Under the pieces are notes generated by a model. It ran no database searches, had not been told where the DNA came from, and saw only the letters and a list, made by a program, of their open reading frames with translations. Shown one piece after another: positions 32,367 to 41,286 of a stretch of 50,802 nt of DNA (position 1 is the stretch's first letter; each line of letters starts with the position of its first letter). Made by a program: the position numbers and the translations under genes. The DNA comes from JANYCG01 sp031365665 (GTDB lineage Bacteria; Pseudomonadota; Gammaproteobacteria; Burkholderiales; Burkholderiaceae_C): contig JANLYO010000137.1 of NCBI GenBank assembly GCA_031365665.1, forward strand, positions 1-50,802, in the 5' to 3' direction.

Positions 32367-33086
32367 TCAACGACCCAACCCAACCCTGCGACGGTGCTCA
32401 TTCAGGAACGCCGGGGCTGGCGGCATATCGGGTGGCTTGAACTTAACAGTGAATGACTTCATCCACGTAGACATTGCGAGACCAAAATGCCCAGGCCTTT
32501 GGATGACCTCCAGGGTATCGCTGAGGGCAAAGTATCCGTTTTCAAAAAGTCTGTCGTGGAATGAGCAAAAACAGATGGTGTTGGACAAGTACCCACGAGC
32601 CTCCGGTCGATCAGCCCAACGCGCTACGTGGCTCGTAACCAAAAGTTGACCCTCTTCAATGTCACACAAAGCACAGGAGTCTTTGTAATTCCGCAACGTA
32701 GCCTTGCGCAATGCCGCTACCCCACTGCGAATTCGGTTTTGTCCAATGTGGTCCGAGGTGTCGACGTCTTTCAATTGGAGTGTGTTAACCAATGCGGCAT
32801 TGGCCAGCACATCCTCCGGCGCGTCTTCATTCAACGCATCCAGCTGCCTAAGGTTGAGCACGTAAGATCCAGCTTTCGAAAAATAAAGATAGCCTTCGTC
32901 TCGGAGCTCCTGCAGAACCCGGCTCAGCGTCTGACCAGGTGTTTTTCCAACCGACTCAGTCATTCCCACAATGGCGGGAAGCTGCTCATCGAGAAAATGA
33001 GCACGGTCAATTTGAACACTTGCATGCCGCCTTGAATAAGTATCCAAAGCTTGCCTGACGGCCTCTTTCCAAGACAACGCGGACAT
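32367..33086 (-). CDS. HNH endonuclease with winged-helix N-terminus (restriction-like)
   Basis: 239 residues. The C-terminal HNH_2-type nuclease is clear: C138-x2-C141, LLVTSH (H153), SNTICFCSFHDRLFENG with N169, C174 and H177. The N-terminal half, with KTPGQTLSRVLQELRDEGYLYFSKAGSYVL (about 48-77), resembles the winged helix of Dam-replacing/DpnI-type enzymes. That domain reads adenine methylation in DpnI, so a modification-dependent nuclease is possible. No methyltransferase is adjacent. ATG 33086 has GAGGAG 8 nt upstream; it begins 12 nt after the CoA transferase stop, so cotranscription is likely. Confidence 0.78.
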   Translation of the reverse strand: MSALSWKEAVRQALDTYSRRHASVQIDRAHFLDEQLPAIVGMTESVGKTPGQTLSRVLQELRDEGYLYFSKAGSYVLNLRQLDALNEDAPEDVLANAALVNTLQLKDVDTSDHIGQNRIRSGVAALRKATLRNYKDSCALCDIEEGQLLVTSHVARWADRPEARGYLSNTICFCSFHDRLFENGYFALSDTLEVIQRPGHFGLAMSTWMKSFTVKFKPPDMPPAPAFLNEHRRRVGLGR

Positions 33087-33098
33087 CGCAACAACTCC

Positions 33099-34349
33099 TC
33101 AGACAACCCCTGCTTGCTTCAACGCGGTTATCCGCGCCGCATCCATCCCCAGCTCCGCCAACACTTCTTCCGTGTGTTCCCCCAAAGCTGGCGGCGCGCG
33201 GCGCAACACGGGGGGCGTGTCTTTGAGGCGCAGAGGGCTGGCCAAGGTGGAGATGGTGTCGGGCGTTGGCGGGCCTGGCCGACCGGGCTCGACGGGCTGC
33301 GTGACCCGGATGCCGCGGTGCTGAACCTGCGCGTCGTCAAAGGCTTCGTTGATGGCATTGATCGGGCCGCAGGGTACGGCTTTGTCTTCGAGAAGTTTGA
33401 TCCAGTAGGAAGTCGTTTGTGTGCGGGTGACCTCCATCATCAGCGGGATCAAGGTGTCGCGGTTGACGTTGCGCGGGGCGACTTTGTTGAAACGCTCGTC
33501 TTGCGCCCACTCGGGTTTGCCTGCGGCTTCACAAAAGCGGGCGAACTGGCCGTCGTTGCCGATGGCCAACAACATTTGGCCGTCGCTGGTCGGGAAGTTT
33601 TGGTAGGGCGCAAGGCTCGGGTGGGTGTTGCCTTGGCGTGTGGGCACTGCGCCGGTGTTGAGGAAGCCAATCGCCTGGTTGCCTAGCATGGCCATGCCGC
33701 AATCGAGCAGCGCCATGTCGATGTGCTGGCCTTTGCCGGTCCGGTGGCGCACCTCAAGGGCCGCCAGAATCGAGCTGCAAGCAAAGACGCCGGTGAACAA
33801 ATCGATCACCGCCACACCCACGCGCATCGGGCCAGCGCCAGGTACGCCATCTTGGTGGCCGGTGATGCTCATCATGCCGCTCATGGCCTGGATCATCAGG
33901 TCGTAACCCGCACGCGGCGCATACGGGCCATCTTGCCCAAACCCGGTGACGGAGCAATAAATCAGCCGGGGGTTGATGGCCGACAGGCTGGCGTAGTCCA
34001 GCCCGTAGTGGGCCAGGCCGCCGACCTTGAAGTTCTCCACCAAAATGTCGCTTTGCGCGGCCAGTTGCTGGATGATGGCTTGGCCTTGCGGCTTGGCGAT
34101 ATCGACTGTGATGGCGCGTTTGTTGCGGTTGGTGCTGTGGAAATAACTGGCGTGTTTCGTCGGATTGCCCTTCGAATCCGGCATGAAGGGCGGGCCCCAT
34201 TTGCGAGTGTCATCACCGTCGTTGGGCCGCTCGACTTTGATCACGTCAGCACCCAGGTCAGCGAGCATTTGCGCGCAGTAGGGGCCTGCGAGAACACGGG
34301 AGAGATCCAGTACTTTAAGGTGGTCCAGCGCACCGGGTTTGATCGTCAT
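33099..34349 (-). CDS. CaiB/BaiF (class III) CoA transferase
   Basis: 416 residues, class III CoA transferase. RVLAGPYCAQMLADLGADVIKVE near 18-40, FHSTNRNKRAI near 70, and AGYDLMIQAMSG with the covalent Asp (D150) are the hallmarks. It moves CoA between acids. With glutaryl-CoA dehydrogenase 0.8 kb upstream on the same strand, a succinyl-CoA:glutarate role like SUGCT is a reasonable inference. ATG 34349 has GGAGAAG 8 nt upstream. The HNH gene follows downstream. Confidence 0.9.
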   Translation of the reverse strand: MTIKPGALDHLKVLDLSRVLAGPYCAQMLADLGADVIKVERPNDGDDTRKWGPPFMPDSKGNPTKHASYFHSTNRNKRAITVDIAKPQGQAIIQQLAAQSDILVENFKVGGLAHYGLDYASLSAINPRLIYCSVTGFGQDGPYAPRAGYDLMIQAMSGMMSITGHQDGVPGAGPMRVGVAVIDLFTGVFACSSILAALEVRHRTGKGQHIDMALLDCGMAMLGNQAIGFLNTGAVPTRQGNTHPSLAPYQNFPTSDGQMLLAIGNDGQFARFCEAAGKPEWAQDERFNKVAPRNVNRDTLIPLMMEVTRTQTTSYWIKLLEDKAVPCGPINAINEAFDDAQVQHRGIRVTQPVEPGRPGPPTPDTISTLASPLRLKDTPPVLRRAPPALGEHTEEVLAELGMDAARITALKQAGVV

Positions 34350-34629
34350 TTTGAAATCTTCTCCGAAAAAATGGGGTCAAATTCCAATTATCACGGTGTG
34401 GCAAGCCGCCCCGCGCAACTGCGCCCTGCGCGCCGCCCGGATGGGCGTGGTCGCACCGTGTTGAGCGCCCGTTACAGGCTGTGCAACTGGCGCAGAAAAG
34501 CGTGCGTCGTCAAAGCAGGAGCCCATCACGCCGGGTGCCAGAGCGCCCACCCGTCCGCCTTGCATCCAGATCGCGCCCACAGCCGTAATGCAGATGTTTC
34601 ATCAACACCTGCAGCCAGGAGACAAACCC

Positions 34630-35001
34630 ATGGCCAAGATTCTGTTCATCATCAATGCTGTGCTGACTTTCCCGTTTGGCGTCGCAGCGCTGGCCGCGCC
34701 GGCGCAGTTGTTCGCCCAGTTCGGTGTACAACTCGACGCGGGCGGGCAGCTGATCGCCCGGGGCTACGCGGCCACCCTGCTGGGCTACGGCCTGGTGATT
34801 TTCCTGATGCGCAACCAGACGGATGGGCGCGTCCTGCGCCCATTTCTGCTGTCCATGGCGGTGTTCAATGCAGTGGAAGCCGTCATTCAGGGCATTGCGG
34901 GCGCCCAAGGGGTTGCCGCTGCCGTGATCTTTGGCAATGTCGCCTTGCATGCAGCCGTCGCGCTGGCCTGCCTGGTGGCCTGGAGCCGGCAAAAAATCTG
35001 A
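34630..35001 (+). CDS. Hypothetical four-span membrane protein
   Basis: 123 residues with four hydrophobic spans: FIINAVLTFPFGVAALAAPA, YAATLLGYGLVIFLM, FLLSMAVFNAVEAVIQGIAG and VAAAVIFGNVALHAAVALACLVAW. No known motif is evident. ATG at 34630 has AGGAGA 7 nt upstream, so it is real. It lies on the opposite strand between the CoA transferase and gcdH, and its end runs into a family A repeat. The 280-bp gap upstream (34350-34629) shows only a GGGGTCA..CCAATT string. Confidence 0.65.
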   Translation: MAKILFIINAVLTFPFGVAALAAPAQLFAQFGVQLDAGGQLIARGYAATLLGYGLVIFLMRNQTDGRVLRPFLLSMAVFNAVEAVIQGIAGAQGVAAAVIFGNVALHAAVALACLVAWSRQKI

Positions 35002-35024
35002 CGCGCCCCACCCTGTGGGCGAAC

Positions 35025-35119
35025 GTGGGGGTCACCAATTTTTCGCCGGGCCGCCCCAAGAAAAATTAGCCCCCTCGGGGGGCAGAGAGCCACACGAAGT
35101 GGGCGAACGTGAGGGTCTA
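35025..35119. repeat. Family A GC-rich hairpin repeat, intergenic copy 2
   Basis: GTGGGGG, CACCAATTTTTCG, GGGCCGCCCC, AATTAGCCCCCTCGGGGGGC hairpin (35067-35083), CACACGAAGTGG and GAACGTGAGGG, ending CTAATTC. GTGGGCGAACGTG occurs twice (35016 and 35098), so the copy is partly tandem. It separates two convergent genes; CTAATT gives the gcdH stop (TAG). A strong hairpin suggests a terminator. Confidence 0.8.
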
Positions 35120-36316
35120 ATTCGCAAAGGCGGCAATGCCGGTCTGCGCCCGGCCGAGGATCAGCGCGTGGATGTCATGCGTGCCCTCGTAGGTGTTGAC
35201 GACTTCCAGATTGACTAAGTGCCGCGCCACGCCGAATTCATCGCTGATGCCGTTGCCGCCCATCATGTCGCGCGCCAGGCGGGCGATGTCCAGGGCTTTG
35301 CCGCAGGAGTTGCGTTTGAGGATGGAGGTGATCTCCACCGACGCCGTGCCTTCGTCTTTCATGCGGCCCAGGCGCAGGCAGCCTTGCAGGCCGAGCGCGA
35401 TTTCAGTTTGCATGTCGGCGAGTTTTTTCTGGATGAGCTGGTTGGCGGCGAGCGGGCGGCCAAATTGTTTGCGGTCCAGCGTGTATTGGCGGGAGCGAAA
35501 CCAGCAGTCTTCTGCCGCGCCCAGGGCCCCCCAGGCAATGCCATAACGCGCCGAGTTCAAACAGGTGAAGGGGCCTTTCAAGCCCTGAATTTCGGGGAAG
35601 GCATTTTCTTCCGGGCAAAAAACCGCGTCCATCACGATTTCTCCGGTGATTGACGCGCGCAGGCCCACTTTGCTGTGAATCGCCGGGGCGCTCAGGCCTT
35701 TCATGCCTTTTTCCAGTACAAAGCCGCGAATCGGCCCGACTTGGCCGGATTCCGAGACCTCTTTGGCCCAGACCACAAACACGTCGGCAATCGGCGAGTT
35801 GGAGATCCACATCTTGCTGCCGCTGAGTTTGTAGCCGCCAGGCACTTTTTGTGCGCGCGTGGCCATCGAATTGGGGTCGGAGCCGTGGTCCGGCTCAGTC
35901 AGCCCAAAGCAGCCAATCCACTCGCCCGTCGCCAGTTTAGGCAGGTATTTTTGCCGCTGCGCCATGTTGCCGAACTCGTAAATCGGCACCATCACGAGTG
36001 AACTTTGCACGCTCATCATCGAGCGGTAACCGCTGTCCACACGCTCCACCTCGCGGGCAATCAGGCCATAGGCGACGTAACTGAGCCCCGGCCCGCCGTA
36101 GGCCTCGGGAATAGTCGGCCCCAACAGGCCCATCTCACCCATCTCGCGGAAGATGGCCGGGTCGGTGCTGCCTTCGCGGAACGCCATCGTCACGCGCGGC
36201 AGCAGTTTGTCCTGCGAATAGGCGGCGGCAGCATCACGGATGGCGCGTTCGTCTTCTGTCAGTTGCGAATCGAGCAGGAAGGGGTCTTGCCAATTGAAGG
36301 CAGCAGTTTGGGCCAT
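35117..36316 (-). CDS. gcdH: Glutaryl-CoA dehydrogenase
   Basis: 399 residues, the usual length. The acyl-CoA dehydrogenase features are TEPDHGSDPNSM, GSKMWISNSPIADVFVVWAK and RKQFGRPLAANQLIQ, with the catalytic Glu in YEGTHDIHALILGRAQTG near the C-terminus. The latter, plus IPEAYGGPGLSYVAYGLIAREVERVDSGYRS, marks the GcdH group: glutaryl-CoA is oxidised and decarboxylated to crotonyl-CoA in lysine and aromatic catabolism. ATG 36316 is used (MAQTAAFNW). The stop lies in a family A repeat. The CoA transferase 0.8 kb further down probably supplies glutaryl-CoA. Confidence 0.92.
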   Translation of the reverse strand: MAQTAAFNWQDPFLLDSQLTEDERAIRDAAAAYSQDKLLPRVTMAFREGSTDPAIFREMGEMGLLGPTIPEAYGGPGLSYVAYGLIAREVERVDSGYRSMMSVQSSLVMVPIYEFGNMAQRQKYLPKLATGEWIGCFGLTEPDHGSDPNSMATRAQKVPGGYKLSGSKMWISNSPIADVFVVWAKEVSESGQVGPIRGFVLEKGMKGLSAPAIHSKVGLRASITGEIVMDAVFCPEENAFPEIQGLKGPFTCLNSARYGIAWGALGAAEDCWFRSRQYTLDRKQFGRPLAANQLIQKKLADMQTEIALGLQGCLRLGRMKDEGTASVEITSILKRNSCGKALDIARLARDMMGGNGISDEFGVARHLVNLEVVNTYEGTHDIHALILGRAQTGIAAFAN

Positions 36317-36550
36317 GGTGATTCTCAAAGAGTAGTGGTTGAATGCAGGTTGCGTGTTGGGAATTATTATCCGTTTCCGATCAGTCGCCCCATTGAAGCA
36401 TCAGCAGCACCCACCAACAGGGTGAAGTCGTGAATGGTGGCGCGTGAAAATGTGTTTGGCCGGAATTCGCGGGACGAAAATCCGGCGCAGAAAACCATAC
36501 AGCACTGGTCAAGCCAGCGCCAGATGCAACGGTCGAACGCGTGACGATCC

Positions 36551-38089
36551 TTAGAGGGCCGCTCTCAATGCATCCACGAGTTCCCCAGCCTCTGCAGCAC
36601 CGAAAAGATAATAGTCCGGTCGAACCAAGGCGCAACGGACGCCACTTTGCGTGAACCAGTCGCGATACACGCCGTCCAGGTCAGTACAGGGCATGCTGGG
36701 GCCTATGCCAACTGAGCGCGCACCGATTCGGTCAAGAAAGGCCTGTTGCGCCGGACTGAGCAACGCAGCCGGATCATGGTCCAGCCCCAGCAAAATGTGG
36801 CCTCGCCCGACCACATCGTCAAACAGGCCGCTGCGCCCATCAAACTGCACCCGGCCTTGTGGTGTGAGTTGGCCGGCTTGGTCGTCGCCTGGTCTCATGG
36901 AAGACGAAGTGGCCAATCCGGTATCGGGAAAGCGGTCTTCCTCCTCTTTACCGGGGCCGAGCAGAAAGGCATCGCGCCCAGCCGCTGCTTGCGGGTCCAG
37001 GATGCAAATCACGCCGCCGAGCATGATTGAAAAGTCGATGATGCGCCGCACATGGCCACCGCGCTCTGATTGATAACTGTCAAAAACCGCGTCATTCGCC
37101 AAGCCACGCAAAACCAAATGCAGCCGCCACGCGAGCGCTGCGGTGTCGCGCAGGCCCGCACACAGGCCTTGTCCGGCAAACGGCGGCATCAAGTGGGCGG
37201 CATCACCCGCGATCAGCATACGGCCTTTGCGCCACTCTGATGCCACGCAGCCGCGAAAAGTGTAAACCGCGTGGCGCTCTAGGGTTGCGTTGCCTGCATG
37301 CCACCCATGCGCGTCAAGAAGCCGCCAAGCGGCTTCAACGTTGTTCATCTCGTCCTTGGTTTCGCCCGCCAGCAACATGAACTCAAAACGGCGCCGACCT
37401 GGCCCGCCACAGACGTTGGTGGTGGGCCGTGCCGGGTCGCACAACTGCACCAGCTCACGGTTCCACAAGGCTGCATCTTTGGGGATCAGGTCAACCACCA
37501 GCCAATCGGCAGAAAAGCCAAGGTCTTCATAGGTGCTGCCCATCGCTTCGCGCACAAAGCTGCCTGCGCCATCGCAACCCACCAGATAGCGGGCCCTCAA
37601 TTGCACGCCAGGAGCTGCGGTTTCGCGGGTATCGTGTGCAACGAGCGTCACGCTGGTCGCGTCCTGCCTGACCTGCCGCACCTCATGGCTTTGCAATAGC
37701 TGAACCTGCTCGCCGAAGCTGCGCACCCGCGCATCCAGCACGCGCTCCAGATCAGGCTGACTGAACACGGTGCCCTGGGGCCAGCCCGAAATCGACGGCG
37801 CATCCATGCCCGGAAATGATTTGAGCACCTGCCCGGTGGCATTTCGCCATTCATACAAGGGGCTTGTGGTGGTCAACGGCCCAAGCGCTTCCATCACACC
37901 CAGCGACTGCAAAATGCGCGCGCACTCGTGGTCAAACGTAACGGCGCGTGGCAACGGATAAAGAGACGGCCACCGCTCCACCACGGCAACGCGGTGCCCG
38001 CGTTGGGCCAGCGCGATGGCCAGTGCCTGCCCGACAGGCCCATAACCCACAATGGCCACGTCACAATCAGGATTCACCGGCTGGGACAT
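36551..38089 (-). CDS. MhpA-like FAD aromatic hydroxylase
   Basis: 512 residues. Dinucleotide fold VAIVGYGPVGQALAIALAQRG, DG motif LVGCDGAGSFVREAMG and GD motif LIAGDAAHLMPPFAGQGLCAGLRDTAALAWRL mark it as a bifunctional-type 3-(3-hydroxyphenyl)propionate hydroxylase relative (PLPRAVTFDHE near 46). It probably hydroxylates a ring to give the catechol cleaved by the dioxygenase coded upstream. ATG 38089; ends the five-gene minus-strand operon 42003-36551. A 234-bp gap (36317-36550) beyond its stop shows no gene. Confidence 0.88.
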   Translation of the reverse strand: MSQPVNPDCDVAIVGYGPVGQALAIALAQRGHRVAVVERWPSLYPLPRAVTFDHECARILQSLGVMEALGPLTTTSPLYEWRNATGQVLKSFPGMDAPSISGWPQGTVFSQPDLERVLDARVRSFGEQVQLLQSHEVRQVRQDATSVTLVAHDTRETAAPGVQLRARYLVGCDGAGSFVREAMGSTYEDLGFSADWLVVDLIPKDAALWNRELVQLCDPARPTTNVCGGPGRRRFEFMLLAGETKDEMNNVEAAWRLLDAHGWHAGNATLERHAVYTFRGCVASEWRKGRMLIAGDAAHLMPPFAGQGLCAGLRDTAALAWRLHLVLRGLANDAVFDSYQSERGGHVRRIIDFSIMLGGVICILDPQAAAGRDAFLLGPGKEEEDRFPDTGLATSSSMRPGDDQAGQLTPQGRVQFDGRSGLFDDVVGRGHILLGLDHDPAALLSPAQQAFLDRIGARSVGIGPSMPCTDLDGVYRDWFTQSGVRCALVRPDYYLFGAAEAGELVDALRAAL

Positions 38090-38165
38090 GTCAACTCCTT
38101 AGGATAGGCGGCCAAATCACACGAATTGCGGCCGCCTGGGTACGCAAACGTTCTTGCCCGGTTCG

Positions 38166-39026
38166 TCATGGCTCAAGCTCTACCTTGTTTTCAATGTGTC
38201 CGAGTTTTTCAATCTCGACCCTGACCACGTCACCCGGTTGCAGGAACTTGCCCAGCGCGATGCCGACATTGGCCGGGGTGCCGGTGGCAATCAGATCTCC
38301 CGGCTCCAGCGTCATCACTTGTGATAGATGGTGGATTTGCTGCCAGATGTTGTAGATCATGCCGCCAGTGCTGGTCTCTTGGCGCTGTTCACCATTGACC
38401 CAGAGGCGCATGGTTAGGGCGTGCGGGTCTTCGATTTCATCGTCGGTTGTGATCCAGGGGCCGGTGGGGCCATGCGAGTCAAACGACTTGCCCAACGTGT
38501 AGGTGGGACTCTGGAATTGCCAGTCCCTGGCAGTCACATCGTTGGCAACAAAGTAGCCGCCAACCACACTGCGGGCATCTTCTAGCGACACATAGCGACA
38601 GCGTTTTCCGATCACCACGCCCATCTCTGCCTCATAGTCCATCTTGTCGGACACACTGGGCTTGTAGATCGGGTCATAAGGCCCGGCGATGCAGCTGACC
38701 TGCTTGTTGAACCAAAGCTGGTTTTTCGGTGTGGGGATGCCCGCCTTGGCAGCTTCGTCGGCATGGGCTTGGTAGTTCATTCCGATGGCCAGGTATTTTT
38801 GGGCATCAGGAACCGGCGCTTCGAGCTTGACGCTGGACAACTTGTGGCCCAGCGGCGGGTCGTGCAAAGCGGCGGCGATGGTCTGGCGACCCTGCAGGCC
38901 ATTAGCCAACAATTCGCGAATCGTCGCCGGCGCGCTTGAATCAAGTTTCGAGATTTCGATCACCTGATCGCCGTGAACCACACCAATTTGGGTGACTTTA
39001 TTGACCGTAAAACGTGCGAGTTTCAT
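38166..39026 (-). CDS. Fumarylacetoacetate hydrolase family protein
   Basis: 286 residues. The metal-binding triad is visible as E132 and E134 in DYEAEMGVVIGK and D163 in VANDVTARDWQ; the C-terminus GDLIATGTPANVGIALGKFLQPGDVV is typical. The likely reaction is hydrolysis or decarboxylation of the ring-cleavage product. ATG 39026 gives MKLARFTVNK; it starts 11 nt after the dioxygenase stop. It is the fourth gene of the meta-cleavage operon. Confidence 0.9.
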   Translation of the reverse strand: MKLARFTVNKVTQIGVVHGDQVIEISKLDSSAPATIRELLANGLQGRQTIAAALHDPPLGHKLSSVKLEAPVPDAQKYLAIGMNYQAHADEAAKAGIPTPKNQLWFNKQVSCIAGPYDPIYKPSVSDKMDYEAEMGVVIGKRCRYVSLEDARSVVGGYFVANDVTARDWQFQSPTYTLGKSFDSHGPTGPWITTDDEIEDPHALTMRLWVNGEQRQETSTGGMIYNIWQQIHHLSQVMTLEPGDLIATGTPANVGIALGKFLQPGDVVRVEIEKLGHIENKVELEP

Positions 39027-39037
39027 AAGGATATTTG

Positions 39038-39979
39038 TTAAGAGAAAAATTCGGGGCTGAGCTCGGGTGCCCACTGGCTGAGCTCTTCGTTGTTGATGTG
39101 CGCAGTGCCGACGGGCGTGGCATCGTTGACCAGGTCACCGTCGGTCCAGTGTTCAATCTTGTTGCCAAACGGGTCGCGCCAATAGTCAAATAGCTGGCTG
39201 CCCTGAATGTGCCGCCCAACCCCCCAACTGTGTTTGTAGCCGCGTGATTTGAGGTGCTGGTTGCCTTGCATCAAATCGTCCAGGTCGAGTACCTCGAAGG
39301 CCGAGTGGTCGAAGCGGTTGATGCCGTCCGGTGCCGTGATGAAGGCCACGGTATGGTGGTCGGTCCAGGCAGACCCGAGACCACAGTGCATGAAGGCGGC
39401 AATCTGGTTTTCGGGTGGCCCCGCAAAATAAGTGTCTGAGGGTTTGAAGCCGAGGGCGTCGCTGTAGAAAGCCAAGCACGCGTGGAAGTCCTTGACCAAC
39501 AAGGCAACGTGTCCCAGGCGCATGACGCTGGAGGGCTGGTTTTTGAGGCGAATGACTTTGCCCATGCGCGTGCGCTCGCTGGACGGGTTCATCTGCAAGG
39601 GTTCACGGTGCGGCAGCTCGGGCAAAACGGCCTGCCCGTGCAGGGCATCGACCTGAAATCCTGCCGGGTCTGCAAAGCGAACCCGTTGCCCGCCACCCGG
39701 TTCCGGATTGTCTTGCACAGGCAAGCCCAGACGGGCTGCCAAGGCCTGCAGGTCTTGCGCGGATTTCATTTTCAGGCCGAAGCCCACGGCCCGGTTGTCC
39801 TTGCCAATTTCGGTGATGTGGCAATGCTGCCCGGCAGCGTTGGCGCGCATGTATAACGCGGCAGGCGTTCGGGCGCTGCGATGCAGGCCAAAATCATTGA
39901 GAAACGCCTCCATTTTGTCCAGATCATCGGCCTGGTAACGCACATAGGCTATGTCAATGGCGGTTGCTTTTGTAGACAT
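39038..39979 (-). CDS. Extradiol (type I, VOC-fold) ring-cleavage dioxygenase
   Basis: 313 residues in two VOC halves. The iron ligands in the second half are H157 (RLGHVALLV), H225 (FDHSAFEVLDLDDL) and E276 (KIEHWTDGD), matching BphC/CatE-type enzymes. It opens a catechol next to the hydroxyls with O2. The first half lacks ligands, as usual. ATG 39979 (MSTKATAIDIAYVRY); upstream reading frame to 40351 is not coding. It sits between the transporter and the FAH-family gene. Substrate probably the product of the MhpA-like hydroxylase. Confidence 0.88.
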   Translation of the reverse strand: MSTKATAIDIAYVRYQADDLDKMEAFLNDFGLHRSARTPAALYMRANAAGQHCHITEIGKDNRAVGFGLKMKSAQDLQALAARLGLPVQDNPEPGGGQRVRFADPAGFQVDALHGQAVLPELPHREPLQMNPSSERTRMGKVIRLKNQPSSVMRLGHVALLVKDFHACLAFYSDALGFKPSDTYFAGPPENQIAAFMHCGLGSAWTDHHTVAFITAPDGINRFDHSAFEVLDLDDLMQGNQHLKSRGYKHSWGVGRHIQGSQLFDYWRDPFGNKIEHWTDGDLVNDATPVGTAHINNEELSQWAPELSPEFFS

Positions 39980-40023
39980 TTGAATACCCTTATCTGAATA
40001 CCTTGTGAATTGCGTTGGCAGGC

Positions 40024-41274
40024 TCAGCCCACCGTAGCTTTGACGGGTTCCTTGACACCCAAAGCGACGACGATCAGGCCCACCACGATGGCAACCAAGG
40101 CAATCATCGGGATCACGGTGATACCCAGTTTTTGCGCCATGCCCCCCGCCACAGCCGGGGCAATGGCTCCGCCGACGATTTCGCCGATACCCACCACAAT
40201 GCCTGTTGCGGATGTCGCCAAAGCGGCTGGAACAGCGGCGCTGGTCAGCGGCCCGACGTTGATGGCCACCACACCGGCGTTCATGAAGGCGGCAACAAAC
40301 AGAACGGCAAACAGCTTGCCTGGATCGGCACCCACGTCTTTGAAAATCCACAGCGCCACCAGTTCAATCGCCAGCGCCAGCAACATCACCGGCTTGCGTC
40401 CAAATTTGTCTGACAGCGCGGGGATGGCCACCATGCCGATGAAACTGCCCACGCCCAGACCTGCGAGCACACCGCCCATCTGATCCAGGCTGAGCTTGAG
40501 GTGATCGGTCAGGTAGCTGGGCAAGAAGGCTGAGAGGGTAATCAGGCAGGTCAGAAAGCAGCACATGCCCAGCGTATTGACAATCACCGCACGGTTTTTT
40601 AGCGCATCGCCCCATGGCGCTGTTGGCTGGTTTGCAAGGGCTTGCGGGGACCGGGTTGGCGCATCGTTGCGTAGCTGTTTCATCATGATGACCGCCAGAA
40701 TCAGGCCGGGAACCGCGACAATGCCAAACACCCAATGCCAGCTGGGCAACACCTTGAGCAAGGCGACGGCAATCAGCGGCCCGAAGCCCAGACCCACCAG
40801 CGGAGCCGCCATTTGCTGAATGCCGACGTTCAGCCCGATTCGGGACGGTTTGGAGGCTTCCACGGTTGCCACAATGCTGGCTGGCAAATAAGCGCCCTCC
40901 GCCAGGCCCATGAGCCCACGAATGATGATCAGGCTGACCAGCCCGGTTGCCAACCCGCTGGTCGCCACCAGCAACGAAAAGATGATGACCGCCGGAATGA
41001 TCACGCGCTTGCGCCCCAGCTTGTCGGACAGGCGGCCGCTGAAAATCGACGAGATGCCCCAGGTCAAGGCCAAGATGGCTGAAATCAGCCCCAGATCCTG
41101 GTAGTTGAGGCCCAGCTCTTTTTGCATCACTGGGAACAGCGGGTTGATGATGAATCGGTCCAGGCCCACCATGCCAAAGCCGAGCGCCATGAGCGACACC
41201 GCTTTGAATTCGTACTTGGGATCCCATTTGCCAGATCCGCCAGACGCAGCTGGATTGATTGCAGGGGTTTGCAT
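40024..41274 (-). CDS. MFS transporter, aromatic acid:H+ symporter type
   Basis: 416 residues with 12 predicted spans. The loop 2-3 motif GRLSDKLGRKRVI and the loop 8-9 counterpart ALSDKFGRKPVMLL are both present. An acidic residue in GLDRFIIN near residue 39 resembles the aromatic-acid family. It would import the aromatic substrate of the operon. ATG 41274; 12 nt after the GntR stop. Cotranscribed. Confidence 0.9.
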   Translation of the reverse strand: MQTPAINPAASGGSGKWDPKYEFKAVSLMALGFGMVGLDRFIINPLFPVMQKELGLNYQDLGLISAILALTWGISSIFSGRLSDKLGRKRVIIPAVIIFSLLVATSGLATGLVSLIIIRGLMGLAEGAYLPASIVATVEASKPSRIGLNVGIQQMAAPLVGLGFGPLIAVALLKVLPSWHWVFGIVAVPGLILAVIMMKQLRNDAPTRSPQALANQPTAPWGDALKNRAVIVNTLGMCCFLTCLITLSAFLPSYLTDHLKLSLDQMGGVLAGLGVGSFIGMVAIPALSDKFGRKPVMLLALAIELVALWIFKDVGADPGKLFAVLFVAAFMNAGVVAINVGPLTSAAVPAALATSATGIVVGIGEIVGGAIAPAVAGGMAQKLGITVIPMIALVAIVVGLIVVALGVKEPVKATVG

Positions 41275-41286
41275 GAAGTTGTCTCC

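Noticed and set aside
33723..35069. Plus-strand open frame spanning the CoA transferase and the membrane gene
   Set aside because: Low-complexity His/Gly/Arg-rich translation, no motif, and it crosses the start of a better gene; a shadow of GC-rich coding.
36381..36635. Small ORF in the gcdH-hydroxylase gap
   Set aside because: It overlaps the hydroxylase end in another frame, lacks an SD and shows no family features.
40015..40413. Plus-strand His-rich frame opposite the MFS gene
   Set aside because: Translation is low-complexity and lies wholly in antisense to the transporter.
2573..41039. Depletion of GCGGCCGC as evidence for NotI specificity
   Set aside because: Three sites are present by eye (2573, 38128, 41032), so avoidance cannot be claimed.
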